This document shows positions 35,127-43,505 of a stretch of DNA of 64,000 nucleotides, piece after piece. The position numbers and the translations under genes are program-made. The first letter of the stretch is position 1, and the number at the start of each line of letters is the position of its first letter. Location: positions 62,001-126,000 of the forward strand of contig JAFQJD010000003.1 in the NCBI GenBank assembly GCA_017415105.1, in the 5' to 3' direction. The notes beneath the pieces were generated by a model. It was not told where the DNA came from. It worked only from the letters and a program-made list of their open reading frames with translations, and ran no database searches. The DNA comes from Clostridia bacterium. GTDB taxonomy: Bacteria > Bacillota > Clostridia > UBA1381.

Positions 35127-35745
35127 TTTTTCCTTTCTCACGCTCTTTATCTTCTTCAATGCCATTTTCAATCACTTGAAAAATATTCTTATTCATCTGA
35201 GTTTTTGTTGTATCATCTTTTTTACGTTTTGTTTTCACTTTGTTGTTATCAATTTTCGGGCGCTCAACACCGTCAATAGTTTTAACTATTCGATTCACAG
35301 CAGAATTCAATCTTTCCTCTACACTTTCTGCTTTAGGACGTCTTGCGAATTTATAAGTCGCATTGGTCACGCCAAACCAATCTGACATCATTTTTATTTG
35401 ATTATTGAATGGTGCAATACAATATGTACGATTTCGTCCCAAAAATCCAAGGAATAGTCCTAGTTCAAATACAACATTATCTCTTGGTGCATAACGAACT
35501 TGACCTCTGAACTCGATTTTGTCATCAGGTGTCATTAACATTATTGCATAGCCTTCATTATTTTTTAATTCACATGCTTTTTTATATAAACTTTCAATGG
35601 TTGTCTTTCCTACAGGAAACACGCCATCATCATTCCATAAAATACATCGAATATTATATTTCTGCAACCGTTTGTTCAAAAGTTCTTTTAATTTTTGTGC
35701 ATAAACTAATCCTTCTCCTGAACATCCTATAAATACTTCTTTCAT
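35095..35745 (-). CDS. TIR-like (CAP12/Pycsar-type) predicted nucleotide-binding protein
   Basis: 216 residues. Residues 1-150 match the TIR-like domain known from CAP12/Pycsar effectors and stand-alone nucleotide-binding proteins: KEVFIGCSGEGLVYAQKL at the start, VFPVGKTTIESL near 43, AIMLMTPDDK near 67-76, and ARPRQN-like RYAPRDNVVFELGLFLGFLG near 84-103, where the Glu of VFELG is the probable NADase residue. The C-terminal 60 residues are Lys-rich and probably disordered. A strong promoter stands upstream. No cyclase gene is in the window, so a CBASS or Pycsar assignment is not supported; a defence role is inference from the domain. Confidence 0.8.
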   Translation of the reverse strand: MKEVFIGCSGEGLVYAQKLKELLNKRLQKYNIRCILWNDDGVFPVGKTTIESLYKKACELKNNEGYAIMLMTPDDKIEFRGQVRYAPRDNVVFELGLFLGFLGRNRTYCIAPFNNQIKMMSDWFGVTNATYKFARRPKAESVEERLNSAVNRIVKTIDGVERPKIDNNKVKTKRKKDDTTKTQMNKNIFQVIENGIEEDKEREKGKNGNGFIYSID

Positions 35746-35806
35746 TCCTTTGTATCTCCCCCTTTCTTCCGTTCATAAAACTAAAACCCCCCTCCTGTCA
35801 AATATT

Positions 35807-35835
35807 AGTATACCATAGTATTTTTATTTTGTCAA
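35807..35835 (-). promoter_or_regulatory. Sigma-A promoter of the TIR-like/TPR-like operon
   Basis: Minus strand perfect TTGACA (35835-35830), 17 bases, TATACT (35812-35807), about 62 bases before the TIR-like start. The word TAGTAT recurs three times here (near 35806, 35816 and 35850), between the promoter and the divergent XRE gene, so the XRE protein may bind it. Confidence 0.82.
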
Positions 35836-35885
35836 GTAAAATTGTATAATAGTATATGAATTATTGACCGAAAAGGGGTGAAAAA

Positions 35886-36182
35886 ATGTTAAACGAACAA
35901 ATAAAAAAACTCCGCACAGCGTGCGGAATTACACAGGTACAGCTTGCAAAATCGCTCGGTGTTACGAAGCAAAGTGTGTCCAACTGGGAGAATGATAATA
36001 TACAACCGTCGATTGATATGTTGATACGCCTTGCAGAGTTTTTTCAGGTTTCTACAGACTATATGCTTGGGCTTGATACCAAAGAGACAATTGACGTTAC
36101 AGAACTCACCAACGAAGAAATCGCTCATATTAGATTCATCATTTCAGATATTACAAGCAAACAAAAAAACCGCAGTCGATGA
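35886..36182 (+). CDS. XRE-family HTH transcriptional regulator
   Basis: 98 residues. An N-terminal Cro/C1 helix-turn-helix (residues about 5-60: GITQVQLAKSLGVTKQSVSN, then SIDMLIRLAEFFQVSTDYML) and a C-terminal helical tail (TIDVTELTNEEIAHIRFI). AAAAGGGGTG precedes the ATG. A perfect TATAAT is at 35845-35850, without a clear -35 box. It diverges from the TIR-like operon and is its natural candidate regulator. Its TGA lies inside the loop of the following terminator, so the last residues are encoded by the stem. Paralogous to the gene at 58513. Confidence 0.9.
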   Translation: MLNEQIKKLRTACGITQVQLAKSLGVTKQSVSNWENDNIQPSIDMLIRLAEFFQVSTDYMLGLDTKETIDVTELTNEEIAHIRFIISDITSKQKNRSR

Positions 36183-36194
36183 CTGCGATTTTAT
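36163..36194. terminator. Terminator between XRE and PIN genes (recurrent hairpin, copy B)
   Basis: CGCAGTC (36171-36177), GAT, GACTGCG (36181-36187), preceded by an A run and followed by TTTTATTTG. The core is identical to copies at 30711 and 36995. The XRE stop codon lies in its loop. Confidence 0.88.
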
Positions 36195-36598
36195 TTGTTT
36201 AGTATCTCTATCATTTCCTTTGGTGTTACAACAAATGCTTTTTTAGGAAAATGCTTCAAGTTTCCGGTCACAAGATATGCATCAACCTCTTTTCGTGCTT
36301 CCATAACGATTTCATAGAAAACTGCATCATCAGGGTCAGGCATATACTCCTCTGTTGGTGTTGAATCAACATAAATTGCTTGCTTTTTCAATTCATTAAT
36401 CAAATTAATAACGTAATCAATTGGAAAATGAAATTTTTTACGGCTTAATACTTCAAGATATTCATTTAGTATTTCTTCATTCACAAGCAAATTTATATTT
36501 CCGACCAACACTTCCTTGAGAACCAATGCCGGCATAGAATCATTTTTCAGCATTGCAGATACTATTACATTGGTATCTATGACTGCAAAATACTTCAT
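36191..36598 (-). CDS. PIN-domain ribonuclease toxin
   Basis: 135 residues. PIN fold with the acidic set Asp in VIDTNVIVSAM (residue 8), Glu in NEEILNEYLEVL near 42-47, Asp in PDPDDAVFYEI near 86-90, and DAYLVTGNLKHF near 105. Members of the putative toxin-antitoxin PIN family cleave RNA. It starts three bases after the antitoxin stop, so expression is coupled. Confidence 0.9.
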   Translation of the reverse strand: MKYFAVIDTNVIVSAMLKNDSMPALVLKEVLVGNINLLVNEEILNEYLEVLSRKKFHFPIDYVINLINELKKQAIYVDSTPTEEYMPDPDDAVFYEIVMEARKEVDAYLVTGNLKHFPKKAFVVTPKEMIEILNK

Positions 36599-36601
36599 TT
36601 C

Positions 36602-36907
36602 TTAACTCCTCGCTCTGCGTTCCTTTCTGTATGCTGAAATCTCATTGTTAATGTCATCAAGGGACATTTCAGCCACTCCGTTTTCTGATGCACTTTTATT
36701 TATCTCATCCATAAATTCCAATGCTTTTGTTGCACTGTAATTTTCTTTAGGAAGAACCATACTGAATGGTATGCCGTTAACTGTTACAGACCTTTTAAGA
36801 AACATTCTCATTGCTGTAGAAAGGTCAATTCCCAGTTTCTCATATAAAGCTGTTGCTTCATTTTTTAAATCATCATCAATTCTGAATTGTACAATAGAAG
36901 TTGCCAT
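36602..36907 (-). CDS. RelB/DinJ-type ribbon-helix-helix antitoxin
   Basis: 101 residues. N-terminal ribbon-helix-helix: SIVQFRIDDDLKNEATALYE, then GIDLSTAMRMFLKRSV, typical of RelB/DinJ antitoxins. The C-terminal half is charged and should neutralise the toxin. GGAGGA lies upstream of the ATG. The family usually pairs with RelE/YafQ toxins, but here the partner is a PIN nuclease. Confidence 0.9.
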   Translation of the reverse strand: MATSIVQFRIDDDLKNEATALYEKLGIDLSTAMRMFLKRSVTVNGIPFSMVLPKENYSATKALEFMDEINKSASENGVAEMSLDDINNEISAYRKERRARS

Positions 36908-36949
36908 AATTTTCTCCTCCTTTATGCATTTTTACCTCTTTGTATTTCA

Positions 36950-36978
36950 ATTATACTATATTGTATGACAAATGTCAA
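36950..36978 (-). promoter_or_regulatory. Promoter and probable operator of the RelB/PIN module
   Basis: Minus strand perfect TTGACA (36978-36973), 17 bases, perfect TATAAT (36955-36950). The inverted repeat TGACA-AA-TGTCA (36966-36977) overlaps the -35 box and is a likely autorepression site for the antitoxin. Confidence 0.82.
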
Positions 36979-36986
36979 TATAGTAT

Positions 36987-37018
36987 ACAAAAAATCGCAG
37001 TCGATGACTGCGATTTTT
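36987..37018 (-). terminator. Terminator of the ribosomal super-operon (recurrent hairpin, copy C)
   Basis: ATCGCAGTC (36994-37002), GAT, GACTGCGAT (37006-37014), with A and T tracts. It lies 11 bases past the rplQ stop and ends the alpha operon. Confidence 0.9.
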
Positions 37019-37029
37019 CGTTTGTTTGA

Positions 37030-37374
37030 TTAGTCAACCAACTCAAGAATTGCCATCTGAGCTGCGTCACCACGACGCTCACCCAACTTGTAAATTCTTG
37101 TGTATCCACCGTTTCTATCAGCATACTTCGGAGCGATTTCGTTGAACAGCTTAGTTACAACGTCCTCCTTTGTGATATATGCCAAAGCCTGACGGCGTGC
37201 TGCAAGAGTGCCCTTCTTGCCAAGAGTTATCATCTTTTCAGCCATGCTTCTTGTTTCCTTTGCACGTGTAAGAGTTGTTGTCATCTTACCGTTCTCAAGG
37301 AAGCTTGTAACCTGGTTACGAAGCATTGCTCTTCTCTGATCTGTGGGCATTCCTAATTTTCTCTGTCCCGGCAT
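37030..37374 (-). CDS. rplQ: 50S ribosomal protein L17
   Basis: 114 residues, full length. The family start is visible ([18 protein letters not shown]) and the conserved end ([20 protein letters not shown]). Last gene of the ribosomal cluster, 12 bases after rpoA. In many Firmicutes rplQ is followed by energy-coupling-factor genes, truA, rplM and rpsI, which are absent here. Confidence 0.97.
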   Translation of the reverse strand: MPGQRKLGMPTDQRRAMLRNQVTSFLENGKMTTTLTRAKETRSMAEKMITLGKKGTLAARRQALAYITKEDVVTKLFNEIAPKYADRNGGYTRIYKLGERRGDAAQMAILELVD

Positions 37375-37386
37375 AACCGTACCTCC

Positions 37387-38337
37387 TTAATCTTCTTCTT
37401 TCTTAAGGCAAAGACCTAATTGATATAGTTTGTTAATTACTTCTTCAAGCGACTTTCTGCCGAGGTTTCTTACCTTCATCATGTCTTCTTCTGACTTGTT
37501 TGAAAGATCCTCTACAGTGTTGATACCTGCACGCTTTAAGCAGTTATAGGAACGAACTGAAAGGTCAAGCTCTTCGATAGTCATCTCAAGTACCTTTTCC
37601 TTCTTGTTCTCTTCCTTCTCAACAATAACGTCTGTGTTCTTCGCTTCCTCTGAAAGGTCTACGAACAAAAGCAATAGCTCGTTCATAATCTTTGCTGCAA
37701 GCGAAACAGCGTCATCGGGCTTAATAGTTCCGTTTGTCCATACTTCAACTGCGAGCTCCTCGCGGTCTGTGTACTGACCTACACGTACATTTTCTACTGT
37801 GTAGTTAACCTTTGTTACAGGTGTGTAGATTGAATCCATCGGAATAACACCTATAATCGGCTGAAGCTCTGCCTTGTTTCTTTCAGCAGATACGTATCCT
37901 CTGCCCTTTGATATTGTAATCTCTGCATTGAGCTTTGCATCTGAATTGAGCGTAGCGATGTGGAGTTCAGGGTTGAATATCTCAACGTCACTGTCACACT
38001 TGATATCGCCTGCTGTTATTTCCTGTGCACCCTTTGCATCGATATAAACAGTCTTTACTTCATCACTGTGAAGCTTGATAGCCATTTTCTTGAGATTAAG
38101 AATAATCTCGGTTACGTCCTCTAATACGCCCGGAACGGTTGAGAACTCGTGCTGTATTCCCTCTATCTTTATAGAAGTACAAGCAGCACCCGGTAGAGAT
38201 GAAAGCAATATTCTTCTCAATGAGTTACCAATCGTTGTACCGTAACCACGCTCTAACGGTCCTACGACAAACTTTCCGTATCTGCCGTCTGCGCTTAATT
38301 CTGTACACTCAATATTCGGCTTTTCCATTTCTATCAT
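37387..38337 (-). CDS. rpoA: RNA polymerase alpha subunit
   Basis: 316 residues. The N-terminal assembly domain has [20 protein letters not shown] and [19 protein letters not shown]; the C-terminal alpha-CTD after about residue 245 has [16 protein letters not shown] and [10 protein letters not shown], which contact UP elements and activators. A Lys/Glu-rich linker separates the two. It is preceded by a 165-base spacer with three hairpins. Confidence 0.97.
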   Translation of the reverse strand: MIEMEKPNIECTELSADGRYGKFVVGPLERGYGTTIGNSLRRILLSSLPGAACTSIKIEGIQHEFSTVPGVLEDVTEIILNLKKMAIKLHSDEVKTVYIDAKGAQEITAGDIKCDSDVEIFNPELHIATLNSDAKLNAEITISKGRGYVSAERNKAELQPIIGVIPMDSIYTPVTKVNYTVENVRVGQYTDREELAVEVWTNGTIKPDDAVSLAAKIMNELLLLFVDLSEEAKNTDVIVEKEENKKEKVLEMTIEELDLSVRSYNCLKRAGINTVEDLSNKSEEDMMKVRNLGRKSLEEVINKLYQLGLCLKKEED

Positions 38338-38415
38338 ATCGGAACCCTCCTTCTAAACTTAACCGGCATATTCTGCCAATTCAACATATATTCATTCCAC
38401 TTACCGAGGGTAAAG

Positions 38416-38482
38416 TATTATATGCGACACGCTGACGCATATAATAACCCGAGCGGGTCAGTGAATACCAGAATGTATTCAC
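38416..38482 (-). other. Three consecutive palindromes between rpsD and rpoA
   Basis: TATTATATGCG/CGCATATAATA (11-bp arms, 38416-38446), ACCCG-AG-CGGGT (38447-38458) and GTGAATAC/GTATTCAC (8-bp arms, 38461-38482) lie end to end in the 165-base space. No T run follows, so they are not simple terminators. A role in RNA processing, stability or translation of rpoA is inference. Confidence 0.75.
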
Positions 38483-38502
38483 CAAACGCCACTTTAGTGT
38501 TA

Positions 38503-39096
38503 TTATTTTGAATAAAGCTCGACAATAAGGTGTTCCTGAACATCGTAGTCGATGTCTTCTCTGTCTGAAAGCTGAAGCACTCTGCCCTCAAGCTTGTTCT
38601 TGTCCATGCTGAGCCACTTCGGGATTATTCTCTTCTCGTTAGCCTCAACGATTTCCTTGATTCTTACTGAAGACTTGCTCTTCTCTCTTACAGCAACTAC
38701 ATCGCCAGCCTTCACAAGGTATGACGGGATGTCTACTTTGTTGCCGTTTACAAGGATATGACCGTGGTTAACGATCTGACGTGCTTCCCTACGTGTGTTT
38801 GCAAGACCGAGTCTGAATACTACGTTGTCAAGTCTTGACTCAAGAATCTGAAGAAGATTCTGACCTGTGATACCTGACTGCTTTGTAGCCATCACATAGT
38901 ACTTCTTGAACTGCTTCTCCAACAATCCGTAGATAAACTTAACCTTCTGCTTTTCGTTAAGCTGTATGCCGTATTCCGACTGCTTCTTTCTTGACTGCTT
39001 CGGATTTCTGTTTGTGCTCTTATCGTAACCCATTACTGACGGCTCAATGCCGAGAGTCTTACATCTTTTTACGATAGGCTGCATATTTCTTGCCAT
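38503..39096 (-). CDS. rpsD: 30S ribosomal protein S4
   Basis: 197 residues. Body-organising protein of the 30S subunit. The S4 RNA-binding domain is near residues 92-150 ([34 protein letters not shown]). A single cysteine (KRCKTLG) rather than a zinc cluster marks the zinc-free form. Confidence 0.97.
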   Translation of the reverse strand: MARNMQPIVKRCKTLGIEPSVMGYDKSTNRNPKQSRKKQSEYGIQLNEKQKVKFIYGLLEKQFKKYYVMATKQSGITGQNLLQILESRLDNVVFRLGLANTRREARQIVNHGHILVNGNKVDIPSYLVKAGDVVAVREKSKSSVRIKEIVEANEKRIIPKWLSMDKNKLEGRVLQLSDREDIDYDVQEHLIVELYSK

Positions 39097-39124
39097 GCTA
39101 TTAACCTCCTATACAATTCACTGA

Positions 39125-39523
39125 TTAAACTCTTCTTCTCTTCGGCGGTCTGCAACCGTTGTGAGGAATCGGAGTAACGTCCTTAATCATTGTAACGCTA
39201 AGACCTGTTGCCTCTAAAGCTCTGATTGCAGCTTCACGACCGGCACCCGGTCCCTTTACGTATACTTCTACAGTCTTCATGCCGTGCTCTTTTGCAGCTT
39301 TTGCAGCTGTTTCAGCAGCTGTCTGTGCAGCAAACGGAGTGCTCTTTCTTGAACCTCTGAAGCCAAGACCACCTGCGCTTGCCCATGAAATTGCATTTCC
39401 GGCTGTATCAGTGATTGTAACTATTGTATTGTTAAAGGTTGAGCGGATATGAGCTGCACCCTTTTCAATGTTCTTTCTATCACGACGACGTGTACGTGTA
39501 GTTTTCTTTGCTACTTTAGCCAT
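39125..39523 (-). CDS. rpsK: 30S ribosomal protein S11
   Basis: 132 residues. Typical segments: [17 protein letters not shown] near 25-40, [16 protein letters not shown] near 55-70 and the C-terminal [12 protein letters not shown]. Platform protein of the 30S subunit, between rpsM and rpsD. Confidence 0.97.
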   Translation of the reverse strand: MAKVAKKTTRTRRRDRKNIEKGAAHIRSTFNNTIVTITDTAGNAISWASAGGLGFRGSRKSTPFAAQTAAETAAKAAKEHGMKTVEVYVKGPGAGREAAIRALEATGLSVTMIKDVTPIPHNGCRPPKRRRV

Positions 39524-39541
39524 TTACGAGTCCCTCCTTAA

Positions 39542-39910
39542 TTATTTCTTTTTACCTGCTATGGTCTTTTTCGGACCTTTGCGGGTTCTTGCGTTATTCT
39601 TTGTGTTCTGTCCTCTTACAGGAAGGCCCTTTCTGTGTCTGATACCACGGTAACATCCGATTTCCATCAAACGCTTAATGTCCAAAGCAACCTGTCTTCT
39701 CAAGTCACCCTCAACCGTGTATTCATTGTCAATTGTTTCACGAAGTGAGTTAACCTCGGCGTCTGTAAGATCCTTTACTCTTGTATCCGGATTGATGCCT
39801 GCCTGAGCGAGTATCTTCTGACTGCTCTTGAGGCCTATTCCGTAGATATAAGTAAGACCGATTTCAACTCTCTTGTCTCTTGGTAAGTCAACACCTGCTA
39901 TTCTTGCCAT
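39542..39910 (-). CDS. rpsM: 30S ribosomal protein S13
   Basis: 122 residues. Starts [21 protein letters not shown]-terminal [13 protein letters not shown] and a basic tail ([14 protein letters not shown]). Contacts the P-site tRNA and forms subunit bridges. Confidence 0.97.
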   Translation of the reverse strand: MARIAGVDLPRDKRVEIGLTYIYGIGLKSSQKILAQAGINPDTRVKDLTDAEVNSLRETIDNEYTVEGDLRRQVALDIKRLMEIGCYRGIRHRKGLPVRGQNTKNNARTRKGPKKTIAGKKK

Positions 39911-39964
39911 ACTTTTCTACACCTCCATTAAAGATATCATCAAAAAATTATAAGTGTTGTGTTT

Positions 39965-39987
39965 CCGGCTTACGCCCTGTAAACCGG
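39965..39987 (-). other. Hairpin between rpmJ and rpsM
   Basis: CCGGCTTAC (39965-39973) pairs with GTAAACCGG (39979-39987) with one mismatch and a five-base loop, in the 97-base space between rpmJ and rpsM. No T run. In E. coli S4 binds upstream of rpsM to regulate the alpha operon, but similarity of this element to that site is not shown. Confidence 0.45.
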
Positions 39988-40007
39988 TTTAAAATTAAGG
40001 TATGTGA

Positions 40008-40359
<352 letters not shown>

Positions 40360-40371
40360 TATTTTACTCCT

Positions 40372-40620
40372 TTATGAGTTTAGAAACCGCCGCAGCATAT
40401 AGTTTTCTGCTGTGCCGCCATCAATACAAGCCGCGATTTCTTCCGATACGTTATAACTTCCCTGTATGTGCTTGAGCTTCTTTTTCTTAGGAGCTTCAAG
40501 CTTACGAGTCTCACCGTCTGCAACATATACATAGTTGGGTTCGGTTTTAACTACCATAAAAGCTTTTCCGTTGTCACGGCCCGCTATTGAGCGAACCACC
40601 TGTCCTATACGATATTCCAT
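40372..40620 (-). CDS. KOW-domain RNA-binding protein (L14e-like)
   Basis: 82 residues. N-terminal KOW motif (IGQVVRSIAGRDNGKAFMVV) followed by a basic KKKKLKHIQ segment, as in the small clostridial proteins placed between map and infA and related to archaeal/eukaryotic L14e/L27e. Presumably ribosome-associated; its role is not established. Confidence 0.88.
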   Translation of the reverse strand: MEYRIGQVVRSIAGRDNGKAFMVVKTEPNYVYVADGETRKLEAPKKKKLKHIQGSYNVSEEIAACIDGGTAENYMLRRFLNS

Positions 40621-40632
40621 ACCGCACCTCTC

Positions 40633-41379
40633 CTACAGAGTCAGGATTTCGCAGCCATCACGGGTTATAACAACAGTGTTCTCGTAATGTGCTGCCAGGC
40701 TGCCATCCGCAGTTACTACTGTCCAGTCATCATCGAGCACGCCTACACGGTAGCTTCCGGCTGTTACCATCGGCTCAATCGCCAATGTCATTCCCGCCGC
40801 AAGTCTTATTCCTCTGCCTGCTGTTCCGAAATTCGGGACTTCAGGGCTCTCGTGTAATTCTCTGCCGATACCATGACCGACCAGGTCACGGACAACGCCG
40901 TAGCCTCGTTCCTCTAAGAATGTCTGAATTGTATGCGAAACATCGCCAAGTTTCACACCGTGCTTTATTACCGATATTCCCTCGAAAAAGCTCTGCTTTG
41001 TGTCGTCGATAAGCTTTTGAGCCTCGTCCGAGATTTTGCCGACTCCGAACGTTCTTGCAGCGTCCGAGTGCCAGCCGTCTAAGATACAGCCCATATCAAT
41101 GCTTATTATGTCGCCGTCACGAAGAATTGTCTTTGTCGACGGTATTCCGTGAACAACCTCATCGTTTACCGATGCACAGATTGTTGCAGGATATCCGTTG
41201 TAGTTTAAGAAATTCGGTGTAGCACCATGCTTTTTGTAAAAATCATACGCAATGGTGTCAAGCTCTTTAGTCGTTATTCCCGGCTTTATCTTATCTTCAA
41301 GTATCAGGAACAGCTCCTTTGTGAGCTTGCACGATTCACGCATTTTATCAATTTGTTTAGCTGATTTAATGGAAATCAT
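40633..41379 (-). CDS. map: Methionine aminopeptidase, type I
   Basis: 248 residues from the ATG at 41379 (GGAG upstream). Removes N-terminal Met from nascent proteins. Metal ligands: Asp in ISIDMGCI and DAARTFG near 94-110, His in GHGIGRELHESP near 170, Glu in LAIEPMV near 204 and Glu in HYENTVVIT near 235. It starts four bases after the adk stop. Confidence 0.97.
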   Translation of the reverse strand: MISIKSAKQIDKMRESCKLTKELFLILEDKIKPGITTKELDTIAYDFYKKHGATPNFLNYNGYPATICASVNDEVVHGIPSTKTILRDGDIISIDMGCILDGWHSDAARTFGVGKISDEAQKLIDDTKQSFFEGISVIKHGVKLGDVSHTIQTFLEERGYGVVRDLVGHGIGRELHESPEVPNFGTAGRGIRLAAGMTLAIEPMVTAGSYRVGVLDDDWTVVTADGSLAAHYENTVVITRDGCEILTL

Positions 41380-41383
41380 TAAA

Positions 41384-42022
41384 TCACACTCCAAGTCCAA
41401 GAGCCTTCGCTACATTTGCAGTTGTATCTGCGAGCTCCTCTTCACCCTGTGCAACAGCTAAGATACCCTTTGCCTGATAGAACTCTTTAATCGGTTCTGT
41501 CTGCTCGTGATATACATTCAGTCTGTTCTGGATGGTTTCAGGAACATCGTCCTTTCTGCAAATCAGCTCTCCGCCACAGTTATCGCAGATACCCTCTTTT
41601 TCGGGCTTCTTTGAAATGATGTTATAAGGTGTTCCGCACTTTGAACATTCACGTCTTGAAGAAAGTCTTTCGACAATCTTGCTGTCGTCAACCTCAAGTA
41701 ACAACACCTTGTCTATCGTAACACCTGCAGCATCGAGTGCTTCTGCCTGTGCCGTTGTTCTGGGGAATCCGTCAAGGATAAATCCCTTTTCACAATCCGG
41801 CTGTGACAAACGCTCTTTTACTATTGCAACTATGACATCGTCCGGAACAAGTTTGCCGTCGTTTATATACTGTTCAGCGAGCTTTCCGACCTCTGTCTGT
41901 TCCTTTATAGCGGTTCTCAGCATAAGACCTGTTGAAATGGTACTGATACCGAGCTTTTTCTCCAATAATTCGCCCTGAGTTCCTTTTCCAGCTCCCGGGG
42001 GTCCCATAAGAATTAATCTCAT
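41384..42022 (-). CDS. adk: Adenylate kinase (zinc-lid form)
   Basis: 212 residues from the ATG at 42022 (GAAAGGA upstream). P-loop GPPGAGKGTQ near residues 7-16, DGFPRTTAQA near 84, and a lid with two cysteine pairs (CSKCG near 130, CDNCGG near 150) that bind zinc, as in Gram-positive enzymes. It interconverts 2 ADP with ATP and AMP. Confidence 0.97.
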   Translation of the reverse strand: MRLILMGPPGAGKGTQGELLEKKLGISTISTGLMLRTAIKEQTEVGKLAEQYINDGKLVPDDVIVAIVKERLSQPDCEKGFILDGFPRTTAQAEALDAAGVTIDKVLLLEVDDSKIVERLSSRRECSKCGTPYNIISKKPEKEGICDNCGGELICRKDDVPETIQNRLNVYHEQTEPIKEFYQAKGILAVAQGEEELADTTANVAKALGLGV

Positions 42023-42127
42023 ATAATTATCCTTTCTGAAAGTTTGCAAGAAAATCGTTCAGTTTTGCCTTCGCATAAACAATCGCAAAGGTGCAAGATG
42101 AGCGATTTAATTCAAACTTTAAACCGC

Positions 42128-42160
42128 TTCGGCACGGAGAATGCCTATGCACTCCCCGAA
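42128..42160 (-). other. Hairpin between adk and secY
   Basis: TTCGG-CAC-GGAG (42128-42139) pairs with CTCC-CCGAA (42152-42160), with a three-base bulge and a loop holding GCCTATGC. It is seven bases after the secY stop and has no T run. Possibly an RNA processing or stability element. Confidence 0.4.
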
Positions 42161-42166
42161 ATCCGA

Positions 42167-43504
42167 TTATTCAAGGAATCCTTTATAATGACGCATTACC
42201 ATCTGTGATTCCATCTGCTTTACAGTTTCCAGTGCAACACCAACCATAATGAGTAGTGATGTACCGCCTATCTGCAATGACTGGTTACCTGTTATAGCAC
42301 CAACAATGATAGGTAATACAGCAACTACGCCAAGGAACAAAGCACCGATAAAGTTCAGTCTTGATGTTACCTTGTTGAGGTAATCGCTTGTCGGCTTACC
42401 GGGACGAATACCCGGAATGTAACCGCCACTCTTCTTGATGTTGTTTGACATCTCGATTGCGTTGAACTGAATTGTTGAATAGAAGTATGTGAAGAATATA
42501 ATCAACAAGAAGTATAATACTCCATATACTACAGTTGTCCAAGCCGGACCGCTTGTTGAAAGACAGTTTAAGATAGTGCCGCCAACACCCGATGTCGGAA
42601 CATTACCGCCGCTCAATAATCTTACGATTGTTGACGGGAATGCCATAATTGATGATGCAAAGATGATCGGCATAACGCCGCCTGCTGCAACCTTAATCGG
42701 AATGTTTGTGCTCTGTCCGCCGTACATTTTTCTGCCAACAACACGTTTAGCATACTGAACGGGGATTCTTCTTTCAGCGTCTGTGAAGAGTACTACAAGT
42801 GCGATTGCAGCGATTGCTATTACAAGAATAGCTGCTGCCCATACTGTACCCTTTGCACTGAATGAGCCACCCTCTAAAACATAGGTTCTTACAACTGAGC
42901 TTATAGCTGTCGGGATTCTTGATACGATACCTGCAAAGATAATCATTGAAATACCGTTGCCAAGACCCTTTTCTGTAATCAATTCACCGAGCCATACAAT
43001 AAATGCTGTACCGGCAGTGAATGTAAGAACGATTACGAAGAATGAAAGTACACCGGGATTTGATACCGGGTCAAGACCTGTTGTTACAGCCATGTTACGG
43101 AGTGTAATATACAAGCCTGCACCCTGAACAAATGCAAGGATTATACCTACATATCTTGTGATTTTGTTAATCTTCTTTCTTCCCTCAACGCCTTCTTTTG
43201 AAAGTCTTTCAAGCGCCGGGATTGCTACTGTGAGCAACTGGATTATAATTGAAGCGTTGATATACGGTGAAACACCGAGTGCAAGCACCGTTGCGTTCTG
43301 GAATGCACCACCTGTGAATGTATCAAACAGGTTGAACAAATCCATGCTGCTGCCTGCGGCAAGAAATGCCTTCATCGCTTCTGCGTTCAGAAACGGTACC
43401 GGAATTGCCGCACCGAATCTGAATACTACAAGCATTAACAGTGTGAATACGATTCTGCGTCTTAAATCAGGAATTTTAAATGAGTTTCTGATTGTTTCGA
43501 GCAT
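42167..43504 (-). CDS. secY: Protein translocase subunit SecY
   Basis: 445 residues, about 10 membrane segments. Central channel of the Sec translocon. The N-terminal RRRIVFTLLMLVVFRFGA, plug region VLALGVSPYINASIIIQLL near 72-90, and C-terminal MGVALETVKQMESQMVMRHY-like segment (cytoplasmic C5/C6 loops) are typical. It follows rplO by one base. Confidence 0.97.
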   Translation of the reverse strand: MLETIRNSFKIPDLRRRIVFTLLMLVVFRFGAAIPVPFLNAEAMKAFLAAGSSMDLFNLFDTFTGGAFQNATVLALGVSPYINASIIIQLLTVAIPALERLSKEGVEGRKKINKITRYVGIILAFVQGAGLYITLRNMAVTTGLDPVSNPGVLSFFVIVLTFTAGTAFIVWLGELITEKGLGNGISMIIFAGIVSRIPTAISSVVRTYVLEGGSFSAKGTVWAAAILVIAIAAIALVVLFTDAERRIPVQYAKRVVGRKMYGGQSTNIPIKVAAGGVMPIIFASSIMAFPSTIVRLLSGGNVPTSGVGGTILNCLSTSGPAWTTVVYGVLYFLLIIFFTYFYSTIQFNAIEMSNNIKKSGGYIPGIRPGKPTSDYLNKVTSRLNFIGALFLGVVAVLPIIVGAITGNQSLQIGGTSLLIMVGVALETVKQMESQMVMRHYKGFLE

Positions 43505-43505
43505 C

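Noticed and set aside
35095-35745. CBASS or Pycsar operon
   Set aside because: The effector-like TIR domain is present but no cyclase (CD-NTase or PycC) gene exists in the window, so the label is not supported.
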